Shown here: positions 22,659 through 33,932 of the stretch, piece after piece
Position numbering within the stretch: the first letter of the stretch is position 1
Layout: each line of letters starts with the position of its first letter
Assembly: GCF_000003605.2 (NCBI RefSeq)
Contig: NW_003158724.1
Span: forward strand, 705,304-755,162
Direction: 5' to 3'
Length of the DNA stretch: 49,859 nt
Origin: Saccoglossus kowalevskii
Lineage: Eukaryota; Hemichordata; Enteropneusta; Harrimaniidae
Position numbers and translations under genes: made by a program
The notes under the pieces: model-generated
Told to the model about the DNA's origin: nothing
Database searches by the model: none
Seen by the model: the letters and a program-made list of their open reading frames with translations, nothing else

Positions 22659-25600
22659 CTGAGAATAGAAACAAAATATATTTTGACATTAATTTCATAT
22701 TCAACGCGTGTGAACTCTAAAGTTGTTTCATACTACATTTAAAGCGAGGCTATTACACATAGCGTCAAAGTCCAAAAAGTGATACTGTGATAGGTATTAT
22801 TAGTCTCAAATACAGTGGTACTGGCAATATTATATAGTTTCTGAGCCCACATTGTTTTTCAATAAAATTGCAAATAAAAAGGATTGGGTATTCTGATATC
22901 TTTTCCAGCAAAATATTATTTTTAATATAGAGTGGTTTGCATTCATATTTGGCACACATTTCTGTTGTAGTGTGAAACCTCAATGTCAGATGAATAACAT
23001 ACAAAAAACAACATAGTGACTGTTGTAACTGTACAGAATGTAGTTAGCGAATTTACATACATTTAACAGCAGATTTGCAGATACAAATGAAAAATGAAAA
23101 AATTCAATGGTCACTCGACTAGACCGATAATATTTTTTAATATATAAGTTTCAAAGCAATTGATTGAAATACTAGTATGTTCACGTTTCTTAAACACACG
23201 ACGGCGACATATATTGTATATGCAACTCCTGTACATCTACGCTACTGGGAAGGTGTGTGGGTATACTGTAAAGTGAATCAACGCAAAACACACAAACTAT
23301 TATTGCATTGAAATGCATTATAGTCGGGGTCAATATTAGTATAAAGAATTCGCGCTGAGTGACGTAATCTATATTAACTACGTAACCGTAGTCACTGTAA
23401 TATTTTCATTGAGCAATTGACAACTGTTACACAAATGGCAAACACATTCAAAACGTTGCAAGGAGTCACAGTCGTCACACTGCGCCATGGGTCCCATTCG
23501 ACGTATACAACGTGTATACAAGCATTGTTTTGTTTTTTACATAAATATCGAAGATCATCAGGATGAAGGTAGAGCTGCGAAGTATGGTAATAATATTCAA
23601 GCTCGTGGTCAACTGACACCGTGACGAATTGAATGACACTATTGTTAAATGTGTATATGCTACGAAATTAGTTTAGATTCACGTTATTGTATTACAAATA
23701 AACATTTAAATGGAAAATTACACGCAACCTTTTCCCCCAAGGCCATTTATTATTGCTCCCACAAGTGCACTACATATCAACGTCAGTTTGCAATTGATTA
23801 CGATTTAGATATACCGATAAGTTCTGTGTAGCGCTCACAAATACAATTCTACGACTACGGCATTAAATGAACTATTAACCTTTATCTCTTCCTATTTGAT
23901 TTATTTTAGTACTTTTCCTTAAAACGAAATAATACCCGCTAATGTATAATAAAATAATTTGCAATAGTAGAAGTTGGTACGTGCTCGATTTCGCAATCCA
24001 GTTTGCGTGGATATTTTTCGATGAGATATTCCATTTGATCGTGCTTTGCTACGTCAGCGTAAGCACCTTGGGCATTATATAGTCACGGTAGCTTTTATCT
24101 CGTTTAATTGTGTAATGCAGTATCAATCGATCATGTCAAAACAAGGTGTCATTAGATTTACCATCCATTGTGGACGAATCTTGCTCGTCAATTGGCGCGC
24201 AACAACATGTGGGTGAGTCAGTATTCTCGTCGTTTTTTTCCGGTAAATCACGATATTCACAATAATGCTATATTTAATCCCATTACTCAACGCTGAATCA
24301 CATGTGCGTACGAAAACACATGTCTCTAATAGTAGTATACGGATTCGACTTAAGAGCTCTAATGTCGTCAGGTCGTCTCCCGGGACAGTTTGATATATAT
24401 TTTCTAGTTATCCTTCCAACGCATTTTATTAGACGAAAGCATGACCCAATTTTACAATTTCAATGGAGCGTCTAGCTCTAGCTCAGAATCGACCTGTTTT
24501 TGTATACCATTAGCTGTTTCTTATTGTTTATACTGTATTAATTAATTAATTATTGATTGAATGTGATTGACAGACGAACGATGAATATCTTCAATATTTC
24601 AGAATAGAGTTCAAATTCAGCAAGTTATTGTTATTTCTTTCGTGTTAATGTTGGTAAAATATGAAGTGGAAAATTAGAAAATAATATTACTGGCGCCCAG
24701 TTATAAAGGTATTACGGAGATTTGGTTAGGCGCACCGACGTATGTCGGACCCATAGATTTTTCTAATACAAATTAGATAATAAATATATGCATATAGCAT
24801 TCCCGATATGCAATCACCCTGTCAGTGACAGGCATACACGTCTTTCTCTATCGGTTGGGGGGGGGGGTGAGGCAAACGACGATTTCAATGCAATCACATC
24901 GATATAAAATTGTAATTCATTCAACTGAAGTTGATTTCCATTCACAAATAAAAAGTACCTCGTTTCGCAAGACGTTACAGCGTTTATCGTAAATTCCAAT
25001 CAATGCGGATTCCTTGATTACGGGTGTTCAATAAAATCATTGATTACTCAACATTGGTGGGAAAAGGGTTTTGACAGGTGGTATTTATTTAGTATACTTA
25101 GGCTGTCAATAATCCCAACCTGGTGGTTTACCTAGTACGTACTCGTGCGTCCTTCTGTGTTCATTAACAAGTTCTACTTTTGCACATAATTTCTTCTAAA
25201 TTTCTTAGTCATCGATGACATCATTGACGATTTGAGCAACTTTTTAACTTAGTTCGTCCAAATACTCCAAAATCCATAACAATTTCCACCAATAGCAAAT
25301 AATAAAGGCTTCTACGCATGCGCCGAAGGCAGCAGTGATTCATACTATTGCAGTTATTTGAAAAGTGACCGTGTGGATATAGATTAAAATATATCACAAT
25401 TAGATAGCTTCTATCATCATTTTCAATGATTCAGACTTTTTTATTACAGAGTAAACTAAACCGCGGAATACTTAATTATGTTGCTCGAATGACACCGGTG
25501 TCCAAATTTAAATAGGGAAAACAGTAGTATCGATGGTGCATTCGAACCACCTTTTTCACAGGCTGCTCGTGATTGAAAGAATTAAATTGCTAATTATTGT

Positions 25601-25989
25601 TGTGTTTGGTAGATTCATGGCATACCAGCGTAATAGATTGGTTACTATAGTAACATCGATTATGATCATAGTAATGGTCGATTACATGCTATTTCCTTGC
25701 ATGCATAGCAGTTATACTCGACATATCGCATGATAAATAACGCATTTAACATCAAACAAACGGACTTGTAAAACAATCGATGTTCTTTTTTTTAGATTGT
25801 TACAACTATAAGAATATATTGCAATTAAGGTGTCACGTGACAGCGAGTCGAGTCCGACTAGAATTCAAGTCACCTTCACTCCTACCTATTACCGATGCGT
25901 GAACCGCCCTGGGATAAGAAAAATAAATATAAAACACACTGCGTTATGAATATCAGCGTGGCTATTAGTATGCACAGTAAAACACTCAC
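22659..25989 (-). other. FGF intron 1 (3.3 kb)
   Basis: A phase-1 intron between two secure FGF exons, at a position conserved in FGF genes. It is AT-rich. It contains an 11-G run at 24857-24867 and otherwise no structure I can support. Confidence 0.85.
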
Positions 25990-26314
25990 CATACATATTG
26001 TTCCTTTGATTTCCCGGTATGGTTCGGACAGTGCCATTCAATATTTGCAAACGGTATCTTGATGATCGGGTTATGAGTTGGTATACCCTAGGATTGGATG
26101 ACAGGTCCACGGTGATAGGTGATGTTGCCAGGGATAATTCCGTCTCCGTCAATGCCCGAGCTTCCCGATATCCCCAGTCATCCCCGGAACCATAAAAGTT
26201 ATCATACAGTAAACTACGTTGTCGGAAAAGTGTTGAAGAGGAGACCAATCGGAAATTGGACAAGAAAAGTAAAAATGCTGCGAGCGCAGCCAAGGCAGAT
26301 ATAAACGATTCCAT
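25990..26314 (-). CDS. Fibroblast growth factor, exon 1 (start and signal peptide)
   Basis: First coding exon of a secreted FGF. The ATG at 26314-26312 is the first after an in-frame TAA. Residues 1-27 form a typical signal peptide with a hydrophobic core (ALAALAAFLLFL). A linker follows, then the trefoil begins at about residue 77: VYQLITRSSRYRLQIL and then NGTV (93-96). This matches the LYCRT...HLEIFPNGT start of FGF9-type proteins, and NGT is also an N-glycosylation sequon at a site used in that group. The exon ends one base into codon 109 at a consensus donor (GTGAGT), the usual place and phase for FGF intron 1. It joins exon 2 through codon GCC. A TATA box lies upstream. Spliced exons 1 and 2 give 143 codons. 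Confidence 0.92.
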
Positions 26315-26444
26315 CGAAGTCGACGGAGAATCGGTCAACAGTTACGAGAATGGATGTCACTTGAAGAAACGATCGAACTAAAGGTCGGTATGCACTTCGT
26401 CTTCAGTTGCCGAGAATGTTAATAATTTATTTAAGCAATTTGGA

Positions 26445-26453
26445 CTTTTTATA
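26445..26453 (-). promoter_or_regulatory. TATA box of the FGF gene
   Basis: On the minus strand TATAAAAAG lies 131 bases before the FGF start codon. With the usual 30-base spacing, transcription would begin near 26420 and the leader would be about 100 bases, containing no upstream ATG in frame. On the plus strand the same bases read TTTTTATAG, 32 bases before a possible divergent first exon. Confidence 0.5.
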
Positions 26454-26484
26454 GTGTGTCCATAATGAATTAAGTATTTGGGGT

Positions 26485-26517
26485 ATGAGTGTACCAACCT
26501 ACGACCCAGCCGTCATG
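26485..26517 (+). CDS. Possible first exon of a divergent gene
   Basis: ATG opens an 11-codon frame (MSVPTYDPAVM) that runs straight into a good donor, GTGAGT at 26518. It lies only about 170 bases from the FGF start and points the other way, so the two would share a promoter region. It is short, so the match of ATG, open frame and donor could be chance. The nearest phase-compatible partner is 26937-27143. Confidence 0.2.
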
Positions 26518-26936
26518 GTGAGTCCTCAAATGTCTTAGCGCTGCTTCCGGTCGAAGAATATCATAGATTCTGATTCATCACTGTCATTGTACTGCTAGCC
26601 GTAGTATAGTATATTAACATCTTACAACTTGCGTTTCTGCGTGAATGGCTGGCACGAAATGTGAGAGTCGTTTTTCTTTTTTCACATTCTACCATATTTA
26701 CCAGTTTTGACACGATATCGGTCTGATCGCGTGCAACGCTCGTTTCTGTGACATTATATCCACCCTGTCCTTTAAAAAAAACGCGATTTCCACAGCTTTG
26801 TCAATCGACCGACAAGTGAAAGCACTGCGTCGTCAATTATAGGTTAGCCGTTAGTTGGTACCCTTATTTAAAATGTCATGTAGATGCTGCTACCAGTTAA
26901 CTAGTGCATGATTTGGATATGTTAATTACGGTACAG

Positions 26937-27143
26937 TTTACTAGCCACCACGGTGGAATGACTCGAACACTACACATAATACGCCGAAGGACACCGTCTT
27001 GCCGGTGCCTTATAATTCATTTCCAAATTGATGGTAGTCAGATTGCACATATAGTATATGAACGGTATAATGTTCAAATGCATGTCACGTGTGCAAATAC
27101 TATAGGACTAAGTGAAGCAGAATTCCTGGGACAACTGCATTAA
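26937..27143 (+). CDS. Possible second exon of the divergent gene
   Basis: After GTACAG at 26931-26936 the frame is open for 68 codons to TAA, in phase 0, which fits the 26485-26517 exon. The joined product would be 79 aa with no recognised domain. The pyrimidine tract before the acceptor is weak. The stretch is somewhat more GC-rich than its flanks. Confidence 0.15.
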   Translation, partial: FTSHHGGMTRTLHIIRRRTPSCRCLIIHFQIDGSQIAHIVYERYNVQMHVTCANTIGLSEAEFLGQLH

Positions 27144-27652
27144 TTCCAATTACTCAAGATAGTATATGCGGTAAATATAATAGAGCGCCCGCTACGCTGG
27201 GACTCTTCCAAAATATTATGATTATATCACCCGGTATTATATACTGGTATAAGTTGAAATACAAACTACGATATGGCGATCAAAAAGAAATAGAAATGGT
27301 ACAAAATTCCAAATAAATAAAACAATTTTAATCGAAATGTTTAACTGGGAGAATGACAACTATGCTGTGAGTGGTAAACAGGTGACAAAACAGACCCTAG
27401 CAACTACAGGAATCACCCTTTTGAGCACATTACGTAAGCTATTCCCGTCAATTCTAAAACAAAGTTCAACCAACTGTAAACAGGATAATAATAATAATAA
27501 TTAAAAAACAAATTGGGTTCATGCCAACATTTAAAATTTAACTTGCATGTGTAAAAACAAAAATGGCATACGAAAAATATTTCCAGTAGAATGAGGCATA
27601 AGGCATGTGGAAGTGGGGGTGTGGGTGGGTGTGTGTGTGTGGGGGGGGGGGT
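27144..27652. other. Stretch without gene, ending in a G/T-rich tract
   Basis: Holds an AAT-type repeat near 27486-27502 and, at about 27610-27652, a plus-strand G-rich tract of GT repeats and G runs, including 11 consecutive G. The tract abuts the first recognisable codons of a decayed LINE and may have expanded at or near its broken end. Confidence 0.5.
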
Positions 27653-28990
27653 GGCTAAGCCCACTGCTATATATATCAATGACATTAAAGAACATATAAA
27701 CATGGGGAAAACAACACGGTATCTCTGCGAAATAATACAATGCCGTGTTTACTGTACGCATATAAAATACTTCTACTATCAGAAAGCAATTCAGCCTGAG
27801 GTTTGCAGAAGGTAATAAACAGTCTTCAAATTTACTGAAAAACTGGAAATTAAAATGAATAAATCAAAAACCATGGTATTCAACAAAAGTGGCAAACTCA
27901 TTAAAAAATCATTTTTACATAGATGGTGTAAAATTAGATGGAATATCAACCTACACTTATCTTGAAATTAAATTAAAAACAAATTATAAATTTGATTTAG
28001 CACAAGAATATCTTGAAAATAGAGCTATGAAAGCATTCTTCATACGAAACAGTTATTATTCTCAGATACATATATACCAATAAAAACATACATTGAAATG
28101 TTTGATACCATGATCAAACTAATACGTTTATACTGTACAGAAATCTGGTTAGATAGCATAATTAAACACCAAAAGCTGTATATGAATATAATGTCCCCAA
28201 TCGAACAATTACACCTGAAATACTGCAAATACCTACTCAAAGTTAACAGCAAAGCAACCAATGTGGCATGTCTTTTAGAATTAGGAAGGTACCCAATAAT
28301 TGCAGCAGGTATAAAACAGATAATCAAATACTGGTCTGAAACTTTTCTGGTATATGGAGCATACAGTCTCGGCTTAGAACTAGAAAACTCTGGCATCTAC
28401 GAGTTATATTTCATCTACTCTCGCATCTCGTACAACTGGATCTCCGGTTTAAAACTTATTCCTAAAGATCTAGATATAGACCATTTGTGGCATGAAGAAA
28501 AATGGAAAACACGAACACAGAAATTATAGATAAAGTAATATTCGGAAACTAAAATCAAAATTTGAAAAAAAAACATTTTAAACATATTTTAGGTAATGAT
28601 AACAAAGAAAAAAATTACAAAAATAAATTGTGCGCTTTGAAAACTACTTACACGTATTCAATAATACCCATCCCAGGTCATCAATGACAAAATCAAGGAT
28701 TAGTGCTCACAGACTACAACTAGAGACTGGAAGATATAACAACACAGATATATCTGAGAGAAAAAGTATATTTTGTGAAAAGAACGCCATAGAGGAGGAA
28801 GACAATTTTATGATCTTTACGCAGGAGAAGGAAAAACAAATTTATCAACGGTTATCAAATACATAGAGAACTTTTTCAAAACCAGAGAAAAAAATGAAAA
28901 CAATATAGTCAGCTACTCCAAGATAAGGTCATATACATACATTAGTAAACCAAATAATTCACCAACACAAACGTCATAACCAATTTTCTT
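27653..28990 (+). pseudogene. Decayed LINE: reverse transcriptase to C-terminus
   Basis: A non-LTR retrotransposon fragment read across several frameshifts. In order: LSPLLYI then NDIKEHI (palm region, 27653-27700); CLLYAYKILLLSES (27746-27787), where the catalytic YADD box has become YAYK; GLQKVI; a stretch around NKSKTMVFNKSGKL; YIDGVKLD..STYTYLEI (the YLGI region); then two longer open pieces, IEQLHLKYCKYLLKV at about 28200 and SRISAHRLQLETGRYN near 28690. These are typical of the thumb and C-terminal part of animal LINE polymerases. The lost aspartates, in-frame stops and shifts make it inactive. The AT-rich tail near 28990 (AAATAAATATAAATAAA) fits a LINE 3' end. The 5' part is missing, as is usual for truncated insertions. 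Confidence 0.85.
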
Positions 28991-30914
28991 TTTTAAAAAT
29001 CACATAAATAAATATAAATAAACCATGCCTGTAACGCCCGAAATTATGAGTTACTGCTTATTAGCTTACTACTACTTGTAACTCGTATGTAGCGTATTTA
29101 TATATATTTACCGATCGCTTGCCAATGTATTAGTAAATATATTACATACATACGTACGTGTTATATATTCAAAAGTATATGCAATTGGGTTATTTTAACC
29201 AGGGATTTTTTTTGTTCGTGGGGGTTTCTGCACTAGTTTCTAGATACTCAATGCCCATAATGTGTATTATATAGCTCTATGATCACAGAGGCGTGTTTAG
29301 TAAGAACATATTAATACTAAGCAGAACAAGTGGTAAATCTTACTAAAGTAAGTTCTGTTGTGTTGCTTTTGAGTATAATTGTTGTCTTTTCTTCACTTGT
29401 GCAGCTGCTGATTATAAGTTTATAACATGATTAGTCTTATAAAATAAACATATGCATTTATTTTCGTGATGGATATTAGTGTATCTGTCCATACCTTTGC
29501 GAAAAGTCATCCAATTTCCACATTCTTCACATTTGAGTTAACCAAAACGCTGACCATCAATATATTCCACGATGTAAAGCAGTTCATATATTCATCTGTT
29601 GCATTTCGAAGTACACGCAGACATGTTTTCAAGCACATGTTGTGGACAAATGTCTCTATAATATTCAACGAATTGCGTAATTTTTTTTACTTTAGATTGT
29701 AAAATGACAAAAGGAATTATATAGTTAAAAATTACAGTAAATATTATTTTCGCGTCAAAGGTTCTGAAGGTTTCATGGCAGATCAAGGCAAATTCAATGG
29801 TTTGAATAAATTATACGTACTAGGTGCCCCCAATTAAAAAAATAAAGTATGGTGTATTGTAACCATTATTTGGACAAGGAAAGTAACATAGAGGTCACTC
29901 ACAATGTGTAACAAAAATTAAAATTTGCATAAATTCAAGAGTTGTATATAACGTAAACTCAAAATAAACTGTTGATAACGAGCCTTGGTGATAAGAGACA
30001 CTCGTGATCGTGAACCAGTGATAAGAGTTTGTAGATAGAAAGGAAAAGACAAATATTTTTCTATAAATATCTATAAAAAAAAACAACTCTCTACTCTCTA
30101 TGATCTAGGACACTAGTCATGTTTGAATGAATTACCAGAAAACAAGTTACTGTTGGTTGTATTCAACTATGAACAAGATAAAGTCACTTATGAGTTCTAG
30201 TTCAGTATGAGTATTAAGAACCTTGGCATAATTTATTCATAAATCGTTGAAGCTGAGAGTATTTTCAAGTTGAGTCTAATTATGATGAATGTAAATGTAT
30301 CAACACTTTTTATGCCAAACAAATGATATATTTATTTAAAACAATTATCACAACACACTCTGCTACGTTCTCTTATTGTTTTTCTTTGTTATATTATTGG
30401 GTAGTGTATGTCACATGGGTGTGTGGCCTTTAAGGACAATGAAACATATTATAGCCTGCAACACAACTGATATCGAAGATGAACATCGCAACTGTTATGT
30501 AGCGCCATCTGTAAGAAAGAAACATTCTATTATTTAAAGTATCAATCAAATGAAAACAACAGAAACAGAACAATTCCCATGCCAATATTTGAACATCTGT
30601 TTCGCATTCAGACAGCATCACAATCCAGAATATCGACGACGTTCGACGATGCTACCAACTTTATCTATTCTTTGTTTTGAATTTTGCATTTGTGTATTTT
30701 CTTTTGAATCATTCTGATATATATATATGTATTGCTCACCATCAACAATCTTAAGTGAGTGCCTTCACATTCAATAGGATAGTTATGATAGTACGGAGAT
30801 TATGTAAGTTGATTTCAGAAGGCCTCTATGCCACGTGTTTCTTCTATTATACTCGCAATGATATACTACATACGCCACAGATCTCAAACAACCAACCCCC
30901 AAAGATGGAGCAGT
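28991..30914. other. Gene-free AT-rich stretch
   Basis: No supported gene on either strand; only short overlapping open frames and TA-rich runs. Confidence 0.45.
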
Positions 30915-31000
30915 ATTCATTCATTCATTCGTTCATTCGTTCGTTCATCCATCCATCCGTTCATTCATTCATTCATTCATTCATTCATTCATTCATTCAT
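30915..31000. repeat. ATTC microsatellite
   Basis: About 21 units of ATTC, with interruptions (GTTC, ATCC) in the first half and a perfect array in the second. It produces artificial long frames rich in HSFI. Shorter relatives of the repeat occur at 45438-45458 and 48195-48210. Confidence 0.97.
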
Positions 31001-32449
31001 TTACTGTATAAACCAAGTTATACAACTGCATATAACCAGGTTATATAACATTTAATATATTAACCATTATCGTTACTCAACTCGGTCTCCTTGGAAATAC
31101 AAAAATAAAAATTTTATTAGTATAAATAGAATAAATAAATAAACTTAAATACAAATCTTTTTATTTACAAAAATACATTATAGGTGACAATTAACAGGAC
31201 ACCAAATTGCATTGAAATTTGAGATAAATAATTATATTTTATTTATTACGTGTATGTGCCCTACGGGTGAGTATTCTACGAAAGTTCCAAGGCCTTATTT
31301 AAATAATGCACGTATACACATGAATGCTTATTTCCACAATTTTCTGTGATTGTCGAGAAGGCTTATGACGAATGCCACGATAACAACATTTATCCACATA
31401 GTGTCAAAGTTATGACAAAATATGTTTTCGTATTTCGACTTGAATTTCTAGATTGTTCTGCTACAATAATTCTACAGAACTGATATTTAACTGAAGTTAT
31501 TGCAATGCACTGAACTATGGACGATGTCATCATTGAACAAAAAATACACAAAAGATACACTAAATGAATGTGGTATTTGCAATGGAAAGCTGTATCTACA
31601 TGTGATAAAATCTGTTCAGTATCATGCATACGTCAACTTGATTTGAGTTACTGTTTTCAAAATATTTTCGCATTGTGGTAACCAAACTTGCTATGTTTGT
31701 GGAAAGGAGCACCTTTACAATGACGTCATCGCCGCATTGCATTGTGGGATGTATGGCTATGAGTGACGATGGCGTTCGTCATGCACCCTCTCTAAAGCTA
31801 CCACTTCTTGTTAATAAATACACACATGTGTTTGATATTAATTATTTAAGTAGTATATATATATCAGTGGAAAGTGCATCACCCAAGTGCATCACCCAAT
31901 AACAAGTTCAATTGGAATCTGAATGGGTCTTGAGACGTTATTGAGATAACATCCAACGATTGACCAATTTATGCTAATTAGGTAATACATATGCACATAT
32001 TTCAACTCTAAACTAATTAGGTAATTGGATCATTCTAGGACATTTTTTGATAGGCAACTGTGGATGCATATTACACAAATGTATGCAAATCATGTAATTA
32101 ATATGCACAACTTTCAACCACAATTAATCATTGTGTTCACTACAGGTCACATGCATGATACGTTTCATGTTGAATTGTTCCTGGTAAACAGTAAAAAACC
32201 CCGAAAAATCGTTAATTGGAAATTTGGTAGTTAATATGCATGGTTTTAATTAATAAACACGTGCACATTTGTGGATCAGGCTTCACTAAAACATGTTGTG
32301 TTAATATTCAGATTAAAAATGCAATATGGACGAGAACATATATTTTTTTAATAATGTTGTTCAATACTCAAACTCGATTCATCGTAACATGCCGGACACA
32401 CAACAGTATTCGTTAGATGTAAAATCAAAATAATATGGGTGTGCATTGA
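31001..32449. other. Gene-free stretch with octamer and homeodomain-like motifs
   Basis: AT-rich and non-coding. A 13-base unit AAGTGCATCACCC is directly repeated at about 31872-31900. From 31970 to 32260 several TAATTA or CTAATTAGG cores and one ATGCAAAT octamer lie close together. In such AT-rich DNA these motifs are expected often, so regulatory meaning is only a suggestion. Confidence 0.35.
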
Positions 32450-33530
32450 TTTTTACTTTCAAGGTTCAAAAGTTCCTAGCTGCCTGACAAAGAAGACAAC
32501 TGGGCAGATGACAGATGTCCTGAGAGCACACAACACAGTTCAACTGTAATACATGTTAGATATTGCATCAACAGTTGCAGATCAATGGAAATCATGCTTC
32601 AACTATTCTAAATCCCAGATAATGTATCTTGAAAGGAAGCTACAAAGAAAGTAACAATTTGGTGATTACTAATAGTGACACTAAACATACAAATATTTAG
32701 GCATCATTATCTTAAGATCATTGAAAGATCATTCACATTTTATGAAAACTTTAAAAATACAATGAAAATATTATCATACAGTGAATCACTAGCAGTAAAG
32801 CAATATGATAAATCAACATACATCTACAATAGATTCAATTATGGTGATGGCATGTGGCAAAATATAATCATGCCATCAATTAACTGTGAATCTAGTGTAT
32901 GGCTCAGGCTGTCATGAAGTGCATTGAATAAAACTAATCAAAGAAACATCCAGTACCAATCAATCAAGTGTCCAGCAATCTGTATCGGAAGATTTATACT
33001 GGCTAGACATCAATTTTATCTATGATAAATCACGAATACAGTATTTGGACCAATTACAAATGATGGATACTACCAGGTGGACCAAAATAATATTCTCAAA
33101 ATTAAAACTAACTTAGAACTGGCCAAAAAATATATATTTACTAATGGTATGGATCACGCTATGGCGACGGGGTAAGTAAGCTTTGTAATGAAGGAAAAAC
33201 AAATATTTATCGCTTTCTATTACTTTACAAATCAACTAATCACTTGGGAATTAAATTTTATTCAGCACTGTCCGAAACAGTAGAGGAAAGTGGTGGGAAA
33301 CAAACTATTGTAGATAGATGTTTCTCAGGTGAATGTAATTTCAAATTTAATATTTTTTCATCAATGCTTTATAAGCAATAAATACAGAATTAATATATCT
33401 GATGAAATCTGAAACTTTTGCACCTGTCTATGGAAATTCAGAAATGAGAAACTGGAAGATTTACATGCTTGAGTGCTTTTGTATGTCCGTTTCAAGGGCT
33501 AATAAAATATTATTATTATTATAACTGAGC
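32450..33530 (+). pseudogene. Second decayed LINE fragment
   Basis: More degraded than the copy at 27.6-29 kb. The clearest match is YKYLGIIILRSLKDHSHFM (32688-32744), the YLGI region of a LINE reverse transcriptase; in another frame GDGMWQNIIMPSIN and SSVWL follow (about 32840-32905), like the region that normally reads LP..YGSEVW. Stops and shifts are frequent. Near 33500 the piece ends with ATAAAATATTATTATTATTATA, the simple tandem tail seen at many LINE 3' ends. Whether it is the same family as the first copy cannot be told by eye. Confidence 0.65.
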
Positions 33531-33595
33531 AGAATTTAGAAAATATCGCTAAAAATCTACTGTTTAATTTTCTATGGCTTAGCCGACCAGTCCAA

Positions 33596-33932
33596 NNNNN
33601 NNNNNNNNNNNNNNNNNNNNNNNNNNNNNNNNNNNNNNNNNNNNNNNNNNNNNNNNNNNNNNNNNNNNNNNNNNNNNNNNNNNNNNNNNNNNNNNNNNNN
33701 NNNNNNNNNNNNNNNNNNNNNNNNNNNNNNNNNNNNNNNNNNNNNNNNNNNNNNNNNNNNNNNNNNNNNNNNNNNNNNNNNNNNNNNNNNNNNNNNNNNN
33801 NNNNNNNNNNNNNNNNNNNNNNNNNNNNNNNNNNNNNNNNNNNNNNNNNNNNNNNNNNNNNNNNNNNNNNNNNNNNNNNNNNNNNNNNNNNNNNNNNNNN
33901 NNNNNNNNNNNNNNNNNNNNNNNNNNNNNNNN
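33596..33932. other. Assembly gap (337 N)
   Basis: Undetermined bases, starting about 65 bases after the 3' tail of the second LINE fragment. Confidence 0.99.

Noticed and set aside
28040-28396. 118-codon minus-strand frame
   Set aside because: Shadow of the decayed LINE, whose plus-strand translation matches reverse-transcriptase C-terminal blocks.
30755-31055. Two frames with HSFIHSF repeats
   Set aside because: Produced by the ATTC microsatellite.
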